From contig NZ_JAAKEI010000004.1 in NCBI RefSeq assembly GCF_011039085.1, positions 1 to 64,000 of the forward strand: a DNA stretch of 64,000 nt. Direction: 5' to 3'. Shown here one piece after another: positions 1 through 7,935 of this stretch. The stretch's first letter is position 1. Every line of letters begins with the position of its first letter. The DNA comes from Desulfovibrio sp. ZJ369 (lineage in GTDB: Bacteria; Desulfobacterota; Desulfovibrionia; Desulfovibrionales; Desulfovibrionaceae). The translations under genes were made by a program, and so were the position numbers. A model generated the notes under the pieces. That model worked only from the letters and a program-made list of their open reading frames with translations. It was not told where the DNA came from and made no database searches.

Positions 1-107
1 CTTGCAGGCGTATAACCAAAGATATCAGCCAACTGCTGTCTAGTGGCCTGTTTTGCCAGGTAAGCCTTCACGACGATAGTACGAATATTTTCAGGAGCGA
101 ACTTCAT
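1..107 (-). CDS. Transposase N-terminus, IS630-like (partial)
   Basis: Reading left from the ATG at 105-107 gives about 35 residues, starting MKFAPENIRTIVVKAYLAKQ and continuing with a helix-turn-helix-like stretch (ATRQQLADIFGYTPA). This is the usual beginning of the DNA-binding domain of IS630-type transposases, which cut and paste at TA dinucleotides. The catalytic DDE domain would lie beyond base 1. The family call rests on the N-terminus alone. The TA next to the IS tip agrees with it. Confidence 0.55.
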   Translation of the reverse strand, partial: MKFAPENIRTIVVKAYLAKQATRQQLADIFGYTPA

Positions 108-154
108 AGAACAAGTTTAGATTTTTTATGTAAAAAATTAAAGTTAAAATGCTC
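1..154 (-). mobile_element. End of an IS630-like insertion sequence (partial)
   Basis: The leftmost bases hold the 5' part of a leftward transposase gene followed by an AT-rich, gene-free tip. Read inward from position 154 the tip is GAGCATTTTAACTTTAAT. The TA at 155-156 separates it from a hairpin element that starts with the same nine bases, GAGCATTTT. Insertion at TA is known for the IS630/Tc1-mariner group. The other end of the IS lies outside the window, so its length and completeness cannot be judged. Confidence 0.6.
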
Positions 155-156
155 TA

Positions 157-302
157 GAGCATTTTGCTTTTGAAATTATTCAATTTCAAAAGCGGCGCTG
201 CCATCATTTCGCCTGAAAAGCGTGGTTTTCAGGCTCATTCGGCGCGGGCGTCCGCTCCCGCGGCCGCCAGAGCGTTTAGCTCATTTCATGAGCAAAACGC
301 TC
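157..302. repeat. Family A TA-flanked hairpin element (146 bp)
   Basis: The element starts GAGCATTTTGC and ends GCTC. It contains three hairpins: GCTTTTGAAATT/AATTTCAAAAGC, a CCTGAAAA/TTTTCAGG hairpin, and a terminal GAGCGTTT/AAAACGCTC arm. Close copies lie at 6906-7050 and, inverted, at 23324-23469. Its left TA (155-156) is shared with the IS tip. On the right it abuts the stop codon of cas3, where TC replaces the expected TA. Probably a MITE-like derivative of the adjacent IS. Confidence 0.8.
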
Positions 303-2849
303 TCAGTCATTTTTGAACAGGCGCACACCCAGATCGGGATCCCACAACAGACGATACTCCGATTTCAAACCCCGCAGGGACAGCACGCCCTTTTCCTCCA
401 ACAGAGCCAGGGCATCCACATGATTGCGCTGCAAAAACGGCGCGGGAGCAAGATCCAGGCAATAGGCGGGCAAGCGCAGGCTGTTGCGCGCCAGAGCGCG
501 CGCCGCCTGCAGATCAAAGCGCGCCCGGCTTTTGCCCTCCGGCAGGCGCACGCTTTCGCCGTTGAGCAGCGTGCAGGTTTGGCCTTGCCTGCGCGCACAG
601 AGGGCGACGACCCGGGTTTCGTACCCGCTGTTGCGGGTCAGGGGACCTTCCCGATCCTCCTGCGAGAGATTCCAGATATTGCTCTGCAGGGCGGCCATCT
701 GTTTTGCGGCAAAGTTCCTGCCGTCGGCCTCGTCGCGCAGGCGCTCCCAGGCGGAGGGCAAGGCCTTGTCCTCCCAGGTATGCGCCAGGATGTCCCGGAT
801 GTCCGACGGCAGGCTCAGCTCGTCAAGCGCGCTCCAGACTTCCAGGCTGCGCAACAGGGCATAGGGCGCATAGACATGAGCCTTGGGGCCCAGGGCGGCC
901 AGAATGCTCCGTTCATCAAATCCGCGCAGATCATTCAGGCTTGCCGCTTCCTCCACCAGCAGACAGCGCGGCGGCCAGCGTCGCGGGCCGCGCTCATGCC
1001 GCTGCAGACGGCCCAGGCGTTGCAAAAGCATGTCCGAGGGCGCGAGCTCGGTGATCAGCAGATCCGCGTCGATGTCCACGCTCTGCTCCACAATCTGGGT
1101 TGAGACCAGAATGCCGCCGCGAGGCCCGGATCCGCTCCTGCCCAGGCGATCCAGCCAATGTTTTTCCAGCTCCTGGCGTTTGAAATACGGAAAGCGGGAA
1201 TGCAGCAGGCCAACAGGAAAGGCGGGCGCGTCAGCGGCCAGCTCCTGCCGGGTTTGCTGGGCGCTCTCCACCGTATCGCAGACCCAGAGCACGGCCGCGC
1301 CCTGCGCCGCGGCCTCGCGGGCGCGCCGCAGCAGTTCCGCGCGCGACGCAAAGGCTATGCGCACGGTTTTGTCCTTGGGCGGCGGCGCGGGATGCGCGTC
1401 TGGCGCGGCAGCGCCATCGGGCCTGGCGGTAAGCAGGGGGTAGGGCTCGGAGGCCGCCTCGTCCGGCGGCGCGGCGCCGAGCAAGCGGGCGCGCGCCTGG
1501 GGGGTGAGCGTGGCGGAAAGAATGATCAGCGTGCAGCCCAGCGGGATCAGCTCTTGGCACAAATTTTCGATCAGCGTGCCGGTGTACACGTCATAGGAAT
1601 GCACTTCATCCAGAATTACCACCTTTCCGGCCAGGGCGAAACGCCGCACGAAAAAATGCCTGGCCGCCACCACGGAAAGCAGAGCCTGATCCACGGTGCC
1701 TACGCCCAGCGGGGCCAGCAAGGCGCGCTTGGAAGAGGCGAACCAGCGCCGGTTGGCGTCCGGCTCGCCGCCCGGCTCGCCGTCCCGATCCACCTCGCCG
1801 CCTGTGGGTTGGGCGCAGTCCTCGCGCAGCCAGGAGGAGGCATGGATCAACTGCGGATTGTGCCGCAACGTGGCCTCCTGCGGGCAGGCGCGGCGGCAAA
1901 ACTGCTCCAGGCGTTCATGCATGCGGTTGCTGGTGGCCTGGGTGGGCAGGGCAAAATATATGCCCGTGGAACGGCCCTGCTCCAGCAGCCTGTAGGCCGC
2001 GTACAGCGCGGCCTCGGTCTTGCCCTGACCCATAGGCGCTTCCAGCACATACACGCCTGGGCCGGTAATGACCTCCCCTGCCAAACGCTGCACGGCATAG
2101 GGCGGGCAATCGAATAAATCCTCAAAGCTCAGGCCCCGCCGCACGGACAGAGGCCCCAGGCCCAGCCCGCCCACGGCCTGCCGGGCCCGGCAGGCGGCCT
2201 CAGCCTGAGGCAAAGAGCAATCAGGAGGGAAAAAACGCTCGTCCGAGCCCAGCCAGTCCGCCAGGCTGACCAGCCCGGCCAGAAACCAGAGTCCGGGCCA
2301 GGCCGGATCGGCATCCGGCAGACGCGGGCATTGCCAGGCCTGCCAGGCCTCTTCCAGCGCACAGCGGCGGGCGGCTTCCCAATCCACCTGCGTGGCGGGA
2401 TCGGATTTTTCCGGCGGCGGGGGCAAACCGGGCTCAGTGGGGCGCACCGTTCTTCCGTGGTGCGAGCCGATGGCCGCGGCCCAGGAAGACGCGCCCTGAT
2501 CCCCGCAAACGGCCCGTTCCGTCAGGAAGCGCGCCAGGCTCTCGTTGGTCAGCTCGCCGTGCGCGCGGGTACGGCGTGCCCAGTCTCCGGCCGCGGCCAG
2601 TTCCAGCCAGCCCTGCTCCGCCAGCCAGGGACGGCATTTGCTTTGAAAATCCCGGCTGATCTTGCCCACATCATGACACGCCGCCAGAAAGGCGGCCTGA
2701 TCCGCCGTCAGCCCCAGGCGCGCCAGCACACAGGCATAGCGTTGGGCCAGCACCGCCGCCACCAGGGCCACATTGCGCAGATGCTCGGCCACACAAATGC
2801 CCGGCTGCCCGTCAGCCGCGGTTTTTGCCCAGAAACGCAGTTCTTCCAT
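303..2849 (-). CDS. cas3: CRISPR-associated helicase/nuclease Cas3
   Basis: Cas3 is recruited by type I Cascade complexes to unwind and shred target DNA. The 848-residue product carries an N-terminal HD nuclease domain (HD at residues 59-60, further His at 23, 97 and 130-131), the LADWLGSD motif near 196, then a superfamily 2 helicase with Walker A APMGQGKTE (271-279), DEVH (414-417), SAT (445-447) and the QRLGRLQRH motif VI. I start at 2849, where AAAAGGCGG precedes the ATG; an in-frame ATG at 2882 gives 11 extra basic residues. No other cas gene and no CRISPR array lies in the window; partners could be beyond the left edge, past the IS. The gene stops exactly at a repeat element. The subtype (I-C, I-E or other) cannot be decided from Cas3 alone. 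Confidence 0.92.
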   Translation of the reverse strand: MEELRFWAKTAADGQPGICVAEHLRNVALVAAVLAQRYACVLARLGLTADQAAFLAACHDVGKISRDFQSKCRPWLAEQGWLELAAAGDWARRTRAHGELTNESLARFLTERAVCGDQGASSWAAAIGSHHGRTVRPTEPGLPPPPEKSDPATQVDWEAARRCALEEAWQAWQCPRLPDADPAWPGLWFLAGLVSLADWLGSDERFFPPDCSLPQAEAACRARQAVGGLGLGPLSVRRGLSFEDLFDCPPYAVQRLAGEVITGPGVYVLEAPMGQGKTEAALYAAYRLLEQGRSTGIYFALPTQATSNRMHERLEQFCRRACPQEATLRHNPQLIHASSWLREDCAQPTGGEVDRDGEPGGEPDANRRWFASSKRALLAPLGVGTVDQALLSVVAARHFFVRRFALAGKVVILDEVHSYDVYTGTLIENLCQELIPLGCTLIILSATLTPQARARLLGAAPPDEAASEPYPLLTARPDGAAAPDAHPAPPPKDKTVRIAFASRAELLRRAREAAAQGAAVLWVCDTVESAQQTRQELAADAPAFPVGLLHSRFPYFKRQELEKHWLDRLGRSGSGPRGGILVSTQIVEQSVDIDADLLITELAPSDMLLQRLGRLQRHERGPRRWPPRCLLVEEAASLNDLRGFDERSILAALGPKAHVYAPYALLRSLEVWSALDELSLPSDIRDILAHTWEDKALPSAWERLRDEADGRNFAAKQMAALQSNIWNLSQEDREGPLTRNSGYETRVVALCARRQGQTCTLLNGESVRLPEGKSRARFDLQAARALARNSLRLPAYCLDLAPAPFLQRNHVDALALLEEKGVLSLRGLKSEYRLLWDPDLGVRLFKND

Positions 2850-3088
2850 GCGACGCCGCCTTTTGGAAACTGCTGCAAGCAAAGATTTGCCGCACCGGCG
2901 CTCAGGCAGGCGCGGATTTCAGACTGTGCCGGGCGGCAGAAAGGGGCCGCACAGACGCACCGCCACCCGCGCGCCAGCCCGCGCAAAGAGCGTTGGCATG
3001 CGGCGCGAGCCCGTCCAGGCTCTTTGAACGCCAATCCTGCCGCTGGCTGCTGGGGCATGACGAAGCATGAGGCACAGTATGATTTTCG

Positions 3089-3126
3089 ATACTGGTCAGT
3101 ATAGTAAAAAAAGCGGCTAAAAACAA
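3089..3126 (-). promoter_or_regulatory. Likely cas3 promoter with overlapping palindromic operator
   Basis: On the minus strand TTGTTT (3121-3126), a 17-base spacer and TATACT (3098-3103) form a good sigma-70-type promoter aimed at cas3. The perfect palindrome ATACTG-AC-CAGTAT (3089-3102) covers the -10 region and the expected start site, a typical repressor position. It implies a leader of about 240 nt before the cas3 ATG. Nothing else in 2850-3519 looks coding. Confidence 0.5.
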
Positions 3127-3135
3127 GCGCAACTA

Positions 3136-3181
3136 GAGCATATTGCTTTTGAACTTATTCAATTTCAAAAGCAAAATGCTC
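3136..3181. repeat. Short family A element (46 bp, single hairpin)
   Basis: GAGCATATTGCTTTTGAA, a short loop, then TTCAAAAGCAAAATGCTC: one long hairpin flanked by TA on both sides (3134-3135 and 3182-3183). It corresponds to the outer hairpin of the 146-bp elements closed on itself and is almost identical to 42676-42721. It lies just upstream of the inferred cas3 promoter. Confidence 0.75.
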
Positions 3182-3519
3182 TAGCTGGCATTCCACCAGC
3201 CGATTGTCCCGTCAGCCAAGCGAGAAACAGCCGCAACGGCAAACTTTCGACCGGACGGGTGCTCAAGTATACCACGCCACAGCGAATCAATGGACAGCTC
3301 CACTGTCTGCGCGGCTGGGCAGAAGAGCATATCCGGGCCGCTTTTCCGGGTAGTTTTATAAGCCTCACGCCCGTGCGGTTGGCTCGCGCTGCTTCTCTTT
3401 GCAGTGGCGGCGCGCTTTTTTTTGCAAAATCGCCAGCAAGAGCGCGGAAGATCCTACAAAAAACTTGCCGCTTTCTGCCGAGCTCTATAGTATCAGCAGA
3501 CATATTTGTGAGGTGAATC

Positions 3520-4212
3520 ATGAATCAAAAAATTTCGGCATTCAGAAAAAGACTTTATACATACCGTTTTGAATTGCTCCTGACTTCGTTGCTCTGCGTT
3601 TTTGTCTTGAACATCTTTTTTCCGGACAATATTTACGGCGGCATGGCTCAGGCCGTGTATCTCCCTTTTCAGCTTCTGGCCGCCACAGTGCTTTTTGAAT
3701 CCAAGAAAAGCATTTTATGGCTGGTGCTGCTCTTCGGCGTGCTGCTGGTGGGCTGCCGGGCCTTGGATCTCTTTTTCACCAGGAACATCCAGAACGAGCT
3801 TTTGCTGCTCTATATCTGCTTTTTCGGCAGTGTGACGCTGGAGGTCTTTCGACAGATCTACCACGCCGACATGGTCACCACCAAGATCGTTATTGCGGCG
3901 GTGTGCGGCCTGCTGTTGCTCGGCTACTGCGGCTTTTACATCTTTCTGACCATCGAATTTCATGAGCCGGGCTCCTTCAATAATCTCGGTCCCGGCGTGC
4001 AGGCCATGAATGATCTCTTTTATTTCAGCTATATAACCATCCTCACAGTGGGCTACGGCGACATCACCCCGCACACCTGGATCGCCAAAAACGCCACCGT
4101 GCTGGTGGCCTTGACGGCCTACATCTACTCGCTGGTGGTCATTGCCACTATTGTGGGCGAGGCCGTGCATGTCAGGAAAAAAAGCGTAGCTGCGACGGAG
4201 CGGAAATCATAA
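3520..4212 (+). CDS. Voltage-independent K+ channel-like membrane protein
   Basis: This 230-residue protein has about six hydrophobic segments (roughly 18-36, 43-60, 65-83, 95-112, 122-146 and 190-213). The K+ selectivity filter TVGYGD is at 176-181 between the last two, the hallmark of the two-helix pore module (Ion_trans_2). No arginine-rich S4 sensor and no cytoplasmic RCK/TrkA-N domain is present, so gating is unknown. GAGGTGA precedes the ATG at a good distance. It stands alone between cas3 and the FUSC-like gene. Confidence 0.8.
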   Translation: MNQKISAFRKRLYTYRFELLLTSLLCVFVLNIFFPDNIYGGMAQAVYLPFQLLAATVLFESKKSILWLVLLFGVLLVGCRALDLFFTRNIQNELLLLYICFFGSVTLEVFRQIYHADMVTTKIVIAAVCGLLLLGYCGFYIFLTIEFHEPGSFNNLGPGVQAMNDLFYFSYITILTVGYGDITPHTWIAKNATVLVALTAYIYSLVVIATIVGEAVHVRKKSVAATERKS

Positions 4213-4409
4213 AATGTTTGCCGCCTTTTTCCAGGCCGCGTTGCGCCATGCTTCGCAGAGGCCCGGCCCACGGATGCGGCCGGACGGGCACGCAGCCGCG
4301 CGGCCCGGACTGGGCGCGGGCACGCATTTTTTCTTCTGAATGAAGTATGAAAAGAGGCATCCCTGAACATGACTGTCTTCAAACAAGGCCGCGCGCGGCC
4401 GGAGGATAT

Positions 4410-5435
4410 ATGAGGCATGCGCCCACTGAAAAAAAAACCGCCGAAACCGCGGTCAGAGGCCTTCTGTTTGCCGTGGCCCTGGTGCTGCCCGTGCTGCTGG
4501 GCGTGTTTTTTCAGGCTTTTTCCCTTGTTTCCACGGCTTCGTTCGGGGCCATGTTCGCCCTGCTGATCGCGCCCAGGCACGGGATCACGGCCCGCATTGC
4601 GGGCATCGGCATCGGCGGCTTGCTGGTGGTTCTGGCCGCCGCGCTGGGCGTAGCCCTGCACGGGAGGCACAACCTTGTGCTCGTGCTGCTTTTCCTGCTC
4701 AGTTGGCTGGCGGCCCTGCCCCGGCCCGATCAGGCCTATCTCGGCCTGATCGTCAAGTATGTGGCCTGCTCCGTGCTTTTGACTTCCTTCGGCATTTCCG
4801 CAAGCCTGGTCATGGCCCTGGCCTTTCTTGGCGGCATTGCCCTGGGCATCTGCCTGAGCCTTGTGGGCATGGCCTTTGAGACGGACAGCCCGGAACCCGA
4901 ACCTTTGGACGAATTCAAAGCCTTTATGCACGGGGCCACCAACGGCCGCCTGTTCGGGGTGGCCGTGCCGGTGACGGTGCTGGCCTCCACCCTGGCGGCG
5001 CGGTATTTTTCCTTCAGCGACCCGGCCTGGGTCGGCCTGACCGTGCTTTTCGTCATGCACAGCGACGGCGCTACCGAGCTGTTCCGCGTGTGGGCCCGGA
5101 CCCTGGGCACGCTGGCCGGGGTGCTGGTCTCTGGCGTGATTCTCTACACGGTGGGCAATCCCCTGCTGATTGGCCTGGGCATCGGCCTGTTCGCTTTTGC
5201 CATACCCTTTGTCGTCAAAGATCACTACATTCTGTTCAGCTTTGTGATTACCTGCGCGGTGCTCCTGCTCATTGACATTTCCATGTTCCAGAGGGGCGGG
5301 GATTTTCCCCTGCTGCGCTGGCGGCTCATCGACACGGTGATCGCCTGCGCCTGGGTCCTGGCTTCCAACCTCACGCTGCGTCTGATCCGTTGGCTGCGGC
5401 ACCGCAAGGAGCCTGCCCCGGCCCCGAAAGCCTGA
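4410..5435 (+). CDS. FUSC-like (fusaric acid resistance type) inner membrane protein
   Basis: The 341-residue protein is made almost entirely of membrane helices in two similar halves (about 20-155 and 185-325), separated by an acidic linker containing DSPEPEPLDEFK. Duplicated halves of this kind are typical of the FUSC/DUF2955 membrane proteins, usually the inner-membrane part of aromatic-acid efflux systems. No periplasmic adaptor or outer-membrane gene is nearby, so transport is an inference. I start at 4410, which has GGAGG four bases upstream; an in-frame ATG at 4347 would add 21 polar residues ahead of the first helix. Confidence 0.6.
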   Translation: MRHAPTEKKTAETAVRGLLFAVALVLPVLLGVFFQAFSLVSTASFGAMFALLIAPRHGITARIAGIGIGGLLVVLAAALGVALHGRHNLVLVLLFLLSWLAALPRPDQAYLGLIVKYVACSVLLTSFGISASLVMALAFLGGIALGICLSLVGMAFETDSPEPEPLDEFKAFMHGATNGRLFGVAVPVTVLASTLAARYFSFSDPAWVGLTVLFVMHSDGATELFRVWARTLGTLAGVLVSGVILYTVGNPLLIGLGIGLFAFAIPFVVKDHYILFSFVITCAVLLLIDISMFQRGGDFPLLRWRLIDTVIACAWVLASNLTLRLIRWLRHRKEPAPAPKA

Positions 5436-5545
5436 ACAGAGCATGCCCATGCCTTGGGCGCGCAGGCAAGCTTTCAGACCCGGCGCGCTGCGGCTGAACG
5501 CGGTCTGCCTGTGGGGAAGCAGCGCTCCCGCCGCCGGACGTAAAA

Positions 5546-5579
5546 AGGCGGCTTTGCATGGTTACTGAGGGCTGACTCT
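5546..5579 (+). repeat. Family C repeat, fragment
   Basis: GGCTTTGCATGGTTACTGAG followed by GGCTGACTC resembles the 3' half of two longer copies at 37359-37426 and 54701-54766. It ends at the TA that flanks the 137-bp element starting at 5581. Confidence 0.45.
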
Positions 5580-5580
5580 A

Positions 5581-5717
5581 GAGCAGATTACCTTTGACTT
5601 TTTATGAAAGTCAAAGGTGGCATTCAGGCGAAAAACGCGGTTTTCGCCTGAATGTACGCCGCGTTGCGGCGGCTGCCGCTTTCGCGTCAGCAGAGCATTT
5701 TCAAAGAGAAAATGCTC
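5581..5717. repeat. Family B TA-flanked hairpin element (137 bp)
   Basis: Starts GAGCAGATTACC and ends AAAATGCTC, with TA at 5579-5580 and 5718-5719. Internal hairpins: ACCTTTGACTTT/AAAGTCAAAGGT, CATTCAGGCGAAAA/TTTTCGCCTGAATG, CGCCGC/GCGGCG, and a terminal GAGCATTTTC/GAAAATGCTC arm. Three more copies, each also 137 bp and in the opposite orientation, are at 27603, 56276 and 60848. The right-hand TA forms the stop codon of the leftward gene 5717-5950. Confidence 0.85.
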
Positions 5718-5950
5718 TAGACCCGCCCGCTGCCCTTGCAGACCGGACAAGGCGTGCTGTTGCCGCAATGCGGGCAACTCACGGGCGTCACCCGGCCGTT
5801 GCCCCGGCAGCGCGGGCACGGCTGATCGCCATACTCCGTGCGCGCGACGCCCTTGCCGCTGCAATCGGGACAAAGCGGCTTGCGCTGGCCGTTCCAACAC
5901 GCGCCGCAGGAAATTCTGCCGCTGCCGTCACATTTGTTGCACAGTTGCAT
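5717..5950 (-). CDS. Small DnaJ-type zinc-ribbon protein
   Basis: A 77-residue protein made of cysteine knuckles: CNKCDGSG, CGAC, CPDCSGKG, CPRCRGNG, CPHCG and CPVCKGSG. These match the CxxCxGxG repeats of the central zinc-binding domain of DnaJ, but there is no J-domain and no C-terminal substrate domain. Such stand-alone proteins may assist folding or metal handling; the function here is unknown. The start is the ATG preceded by GGAGTG. The TAG stop is formed by the TA next to a 137-bp element, so the original C-terminus may have been longer. Confidence 0.7.
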   Translation of the reverse strand: MQLCNKCDGSGRISCGACWNGQRKPLCPDCSGKGVARTEYGDQPCPRCRGNGRVTPVSCPHCGNSTPCPVCKGSGRV

Positions 5951-6132
5951 CTGCTCACTCCGAAATAGGAAAATGAAGAGGGACACACCCGCCGCCTGCG
6001 GCCGCGGGCAACAGGGAACAGACCGGGCGCAATATCCTATCTACCCAGAATACCAAGTATAACGGAAGGAACCGCCTTGCGGCGGCTCCTCTACCCATCA
6101 TAATCCCTATGCGCGTCCAAACGCGGAAGGCT

Positions 6133-6636
6133 CTAGTTGCAGCCCTCTTCAACCTTGAAGAACGCCGCCGCGCCCGCGCCGCACACCGGGCAGGAATCAC
6201 ACGGACCTTCATGCGTGTAGCCGCAGATTTTGCAGACATAGTAATCGGTCTTGGGCAGGCCCGAAGGATTGGCAATGGCTTTCTTGTACAGATTGGCGTG
6301 CACTTCTTCCACTTTGTTGACAAAGTCGAAATACTTGGCAACCGCGGTCTGGCCTTCGGCCTGGGCGTCCTTGATCATTTCAGGATACATCTTGGTGAAT
6401 TCGTAGGTTTCCCCTTCCAGGGCAGCCTGAAGATTGGCGGCAGTGTCGCCGATCTTGCCCGCATTTTTGAGGTGGGCATGGGCATGGATGGTTTCAGCGG
6501 CGGCAGCCGCGCGAAAAAGTTTGGCCACCTGGGGCAGGCCTTCCTTTTCGGCCACCTGGGCAAAAGCGAGGTATTTGCGGTTGGCCTGGGATTCGCCGGC
6601 AAAGGCAGCCATGAGGTTTTCCTGCGTTTTGCTCAT
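6133..6636 (-). CDS. rbr: Rubrerythrin
   Basis: Rubrerythrin is a non-heme di-iron peroxidase that removes H2O2 in anaerobes with electrons from rubredoxin or NADH. The 167-residue product shows the order expected for the family: a four-helix ferritin-like domain with ExxH-type ligands (AETIHAHAH around 47-55, KVEEVHANLY around 109-118), then a C-terminal rubredoxin-like domain with CKIC and CPVC iron ligands. AAGGAG lies just before the ATG. The gene is monocistronic. Its TAG stop is followed by AGC, the same tip as the repeat elements, but no hairpin element is recognisable there. Confidence 0.95.
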   Translation of the reverse strand: MSKTQENLMAAFAGESQANRKYLAFAQVAEKEGLPQVAKLFRAAAAAETIHAHAHLKNAGKIGDTAANLQAALEGETYEFTKMYPEMIKDAQAEGQTAVAKYFDFVNKVEEVHANLYKKAIANPSGLPKTDYYVCKICGYTHEGPCDSCPVCGAGAAAFFKVEEGCN

Positions 6637-6775
6637 TACATTCTCCTTCTCATATGATTGTTGGCATGTTATTTATTAAGAACAATTCCTGTTTATCGAA
6701 AGCTGCGGGCATTGTAAAGTGTTTTCGACGATTTTTTATGCGCGCAGAGAAGGATCCCGCTGTTCTCGGCTTCTA

Positions 6776-6903
6776 GGGCGTGTTAGCACTATTCTGCGCA
6801 TTCTTAACTATTTTAAAGAGTTCAACGAAAATCCTTTCCCGGCAGAATTACGAGGCAGTGTTCCGAAACAACAAGACTTTTTCTGATAAGTGTGAACACG
6901 CCC
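6776..6903. repeat. MITE-like element D (128 bp)
   Basis: Terminal inverted repeats GGGCGTGTTAGCAC and, at the other end, GTGTGAACACGCCC bound a non-coding AT-rich core. TA flanks both sides (6774-6775 and 6904-6905). The tips differ from the GAGC family, so it derives from another TA-targeting transposon; similar GGGCGTGTT tips are known from IS5-group elements. Its right TA is shared with the next element. Confidence 0.6.
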
Positions 6904-6905
6904 TA

Positions 6906-7050
6906 GAGCATTTTGCTTTTGAAATTATTCAATTTCAAAAGCGGCGCTGCCATCATTTCGCCTGAAAAGCGTGGTTTTCAGGCTCATTCGGCGCGGGCGT
7001 CCGCTCCCGCGGCCGCCAGAGCGGTTGCCGTTTTCAACAGCAAACCGCTC
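6906..7050. repeat. Family A TA-flanked hairpin element (145 bp)
   Basis: Over its first ~110 bases it is nearly identical to the copy at 157-302. It differs in the last arm, which reads GAGCGGTTGCCGTTTT and AACAGCAAACCGCTC. TA lies on both sides (6904-6905 and 7051-7052). It sits downstream of phoU, where its hairpins could stop transcription. Confidence 0.8.
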
Positions 7051-7100
7051 TATCCTTCAAGATGCGCCTCCATCGAGATCCCGAAGCCGCGAAAGCCCCT

Positions 7101-7829
7101 TTACTCCCGCCCGTCCTCTTTCTCCGGCGCGAACTGCGCGGCCTGCGGCCCGTCGCTCATTTCGCCGTGATGCTTGAGGGTCAGCCCCTGATTGATGAAA
7201 TACACATGCTCGGCAATATTGATGGAGCGCCGCCAGATTCGCGTCAGCGAACGGGTGACCAGAATGATGTGCATGGCCAGATGCGGCTCCAGATCCGCCT
7301 TTGGCCCGGAAAGCCGTTCCATGATGCGCTGGATGATCCGCACCTCGCACTGCACGGCCTCGTCTTCTCCCAGACTCATGGCCAGAGCGGCTTCGGCGTC
7401 ATTGGCGCGAAAAATAGTCATGGCCTGCTCAAAGGCCTGACGGGCTTTGTCGAACATCTCGCGCACATGGGGTATGACCCCGTAGCCGGGCATATCCTGC
7501 ATCAGAATAGCCTGCTCGGCCATGCTCACGGCTTCGTCGCCAATGCGCTCCAGATCCACCACCATGCGCAGGGAGCTGACCACAAAACGCAGATCGCCTG
7601 CAACGGGCTGGGTGCGCGCCAACAGTCGCAAGGTCATGGCGTCGATCTCGTTTTCCAGCTCATCAATGGCCGCGTCGCTTTCAATGACTGCGGCCGCGCG
7701 GCCAGGGTCGTTGGCGGCCAGGGCCTTGCCCGCCTCTTCCAGGGCAATGCCCACGCTGGCGCACATAACCAGAAGCCGGGTGCGCAAGGTCACAAGCATT
7801 TGCTGCAACTGATTTTCCTGCCGGTTCAT
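7101..7829 (-). CDS. phoU: Phosphate signalling regulator PhoU
   Basis: PhoU couples the Pst transporter to PhoR and dampens the Pho response when phosphate is plentiful. The 242-residue all-helical product has the two PhoU repeats, with metal-binding acidic motifs such as ESDAAIDELENEID and DLERIGDEAVSMAE. The start is the ATG preceded by AGGAG eight bases upstream; a longer frame upstream lacks such a site. It is the last gene of the leftward block phoB-phoR-pstB-phoU. Confidence 0.93.
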   Translation of the reverse strand: MNRQENQLQQMLVTLRTRLLVMCASVGIALEEAGKALAANDPGRAAAVIESDAAIDELENEIDAMTLRLLARTQPVAGDLRFVVSSLRMVVDLERIGDEAVSMAEQAILMQDMPGYGVIPHVREMFDKARQAFEQAMTIFRANDAEAALAMSLGEDEAVQCEVRIIQRIMERLSGPKADLEPHLAMHIILVTRSLTRIWRRSINIAEHVYFINQGLTLKHHGEMSDGPQAAQFAPEKEDGRE

Positions 7830-7935
7830 GGGGCTTTCTCCTGGATAAAAATGCGTTCTCAAAGATGCGTTCTCAATGAAAGGCAGCGCGCCTCGCCAAA
7901 ACAGCGGCGGAAGGAACACGCGCTCAAGACAACCG

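Noticed and set aside
222-1103. Rightward frame starting MVFRLIRRG over the 3' part of cas3; the same start occurs at 6971
   Set aside because: The shared N-terminus is just translation of the family A repeat element; the rest is antisense to cas3.
2850-3519. CRISPR array or further cas genes upstream of cas3
   Set aside because: No direct repeats with regular spacers and no coding frame with a ribosome site; only a promoter and a short hairpin element.
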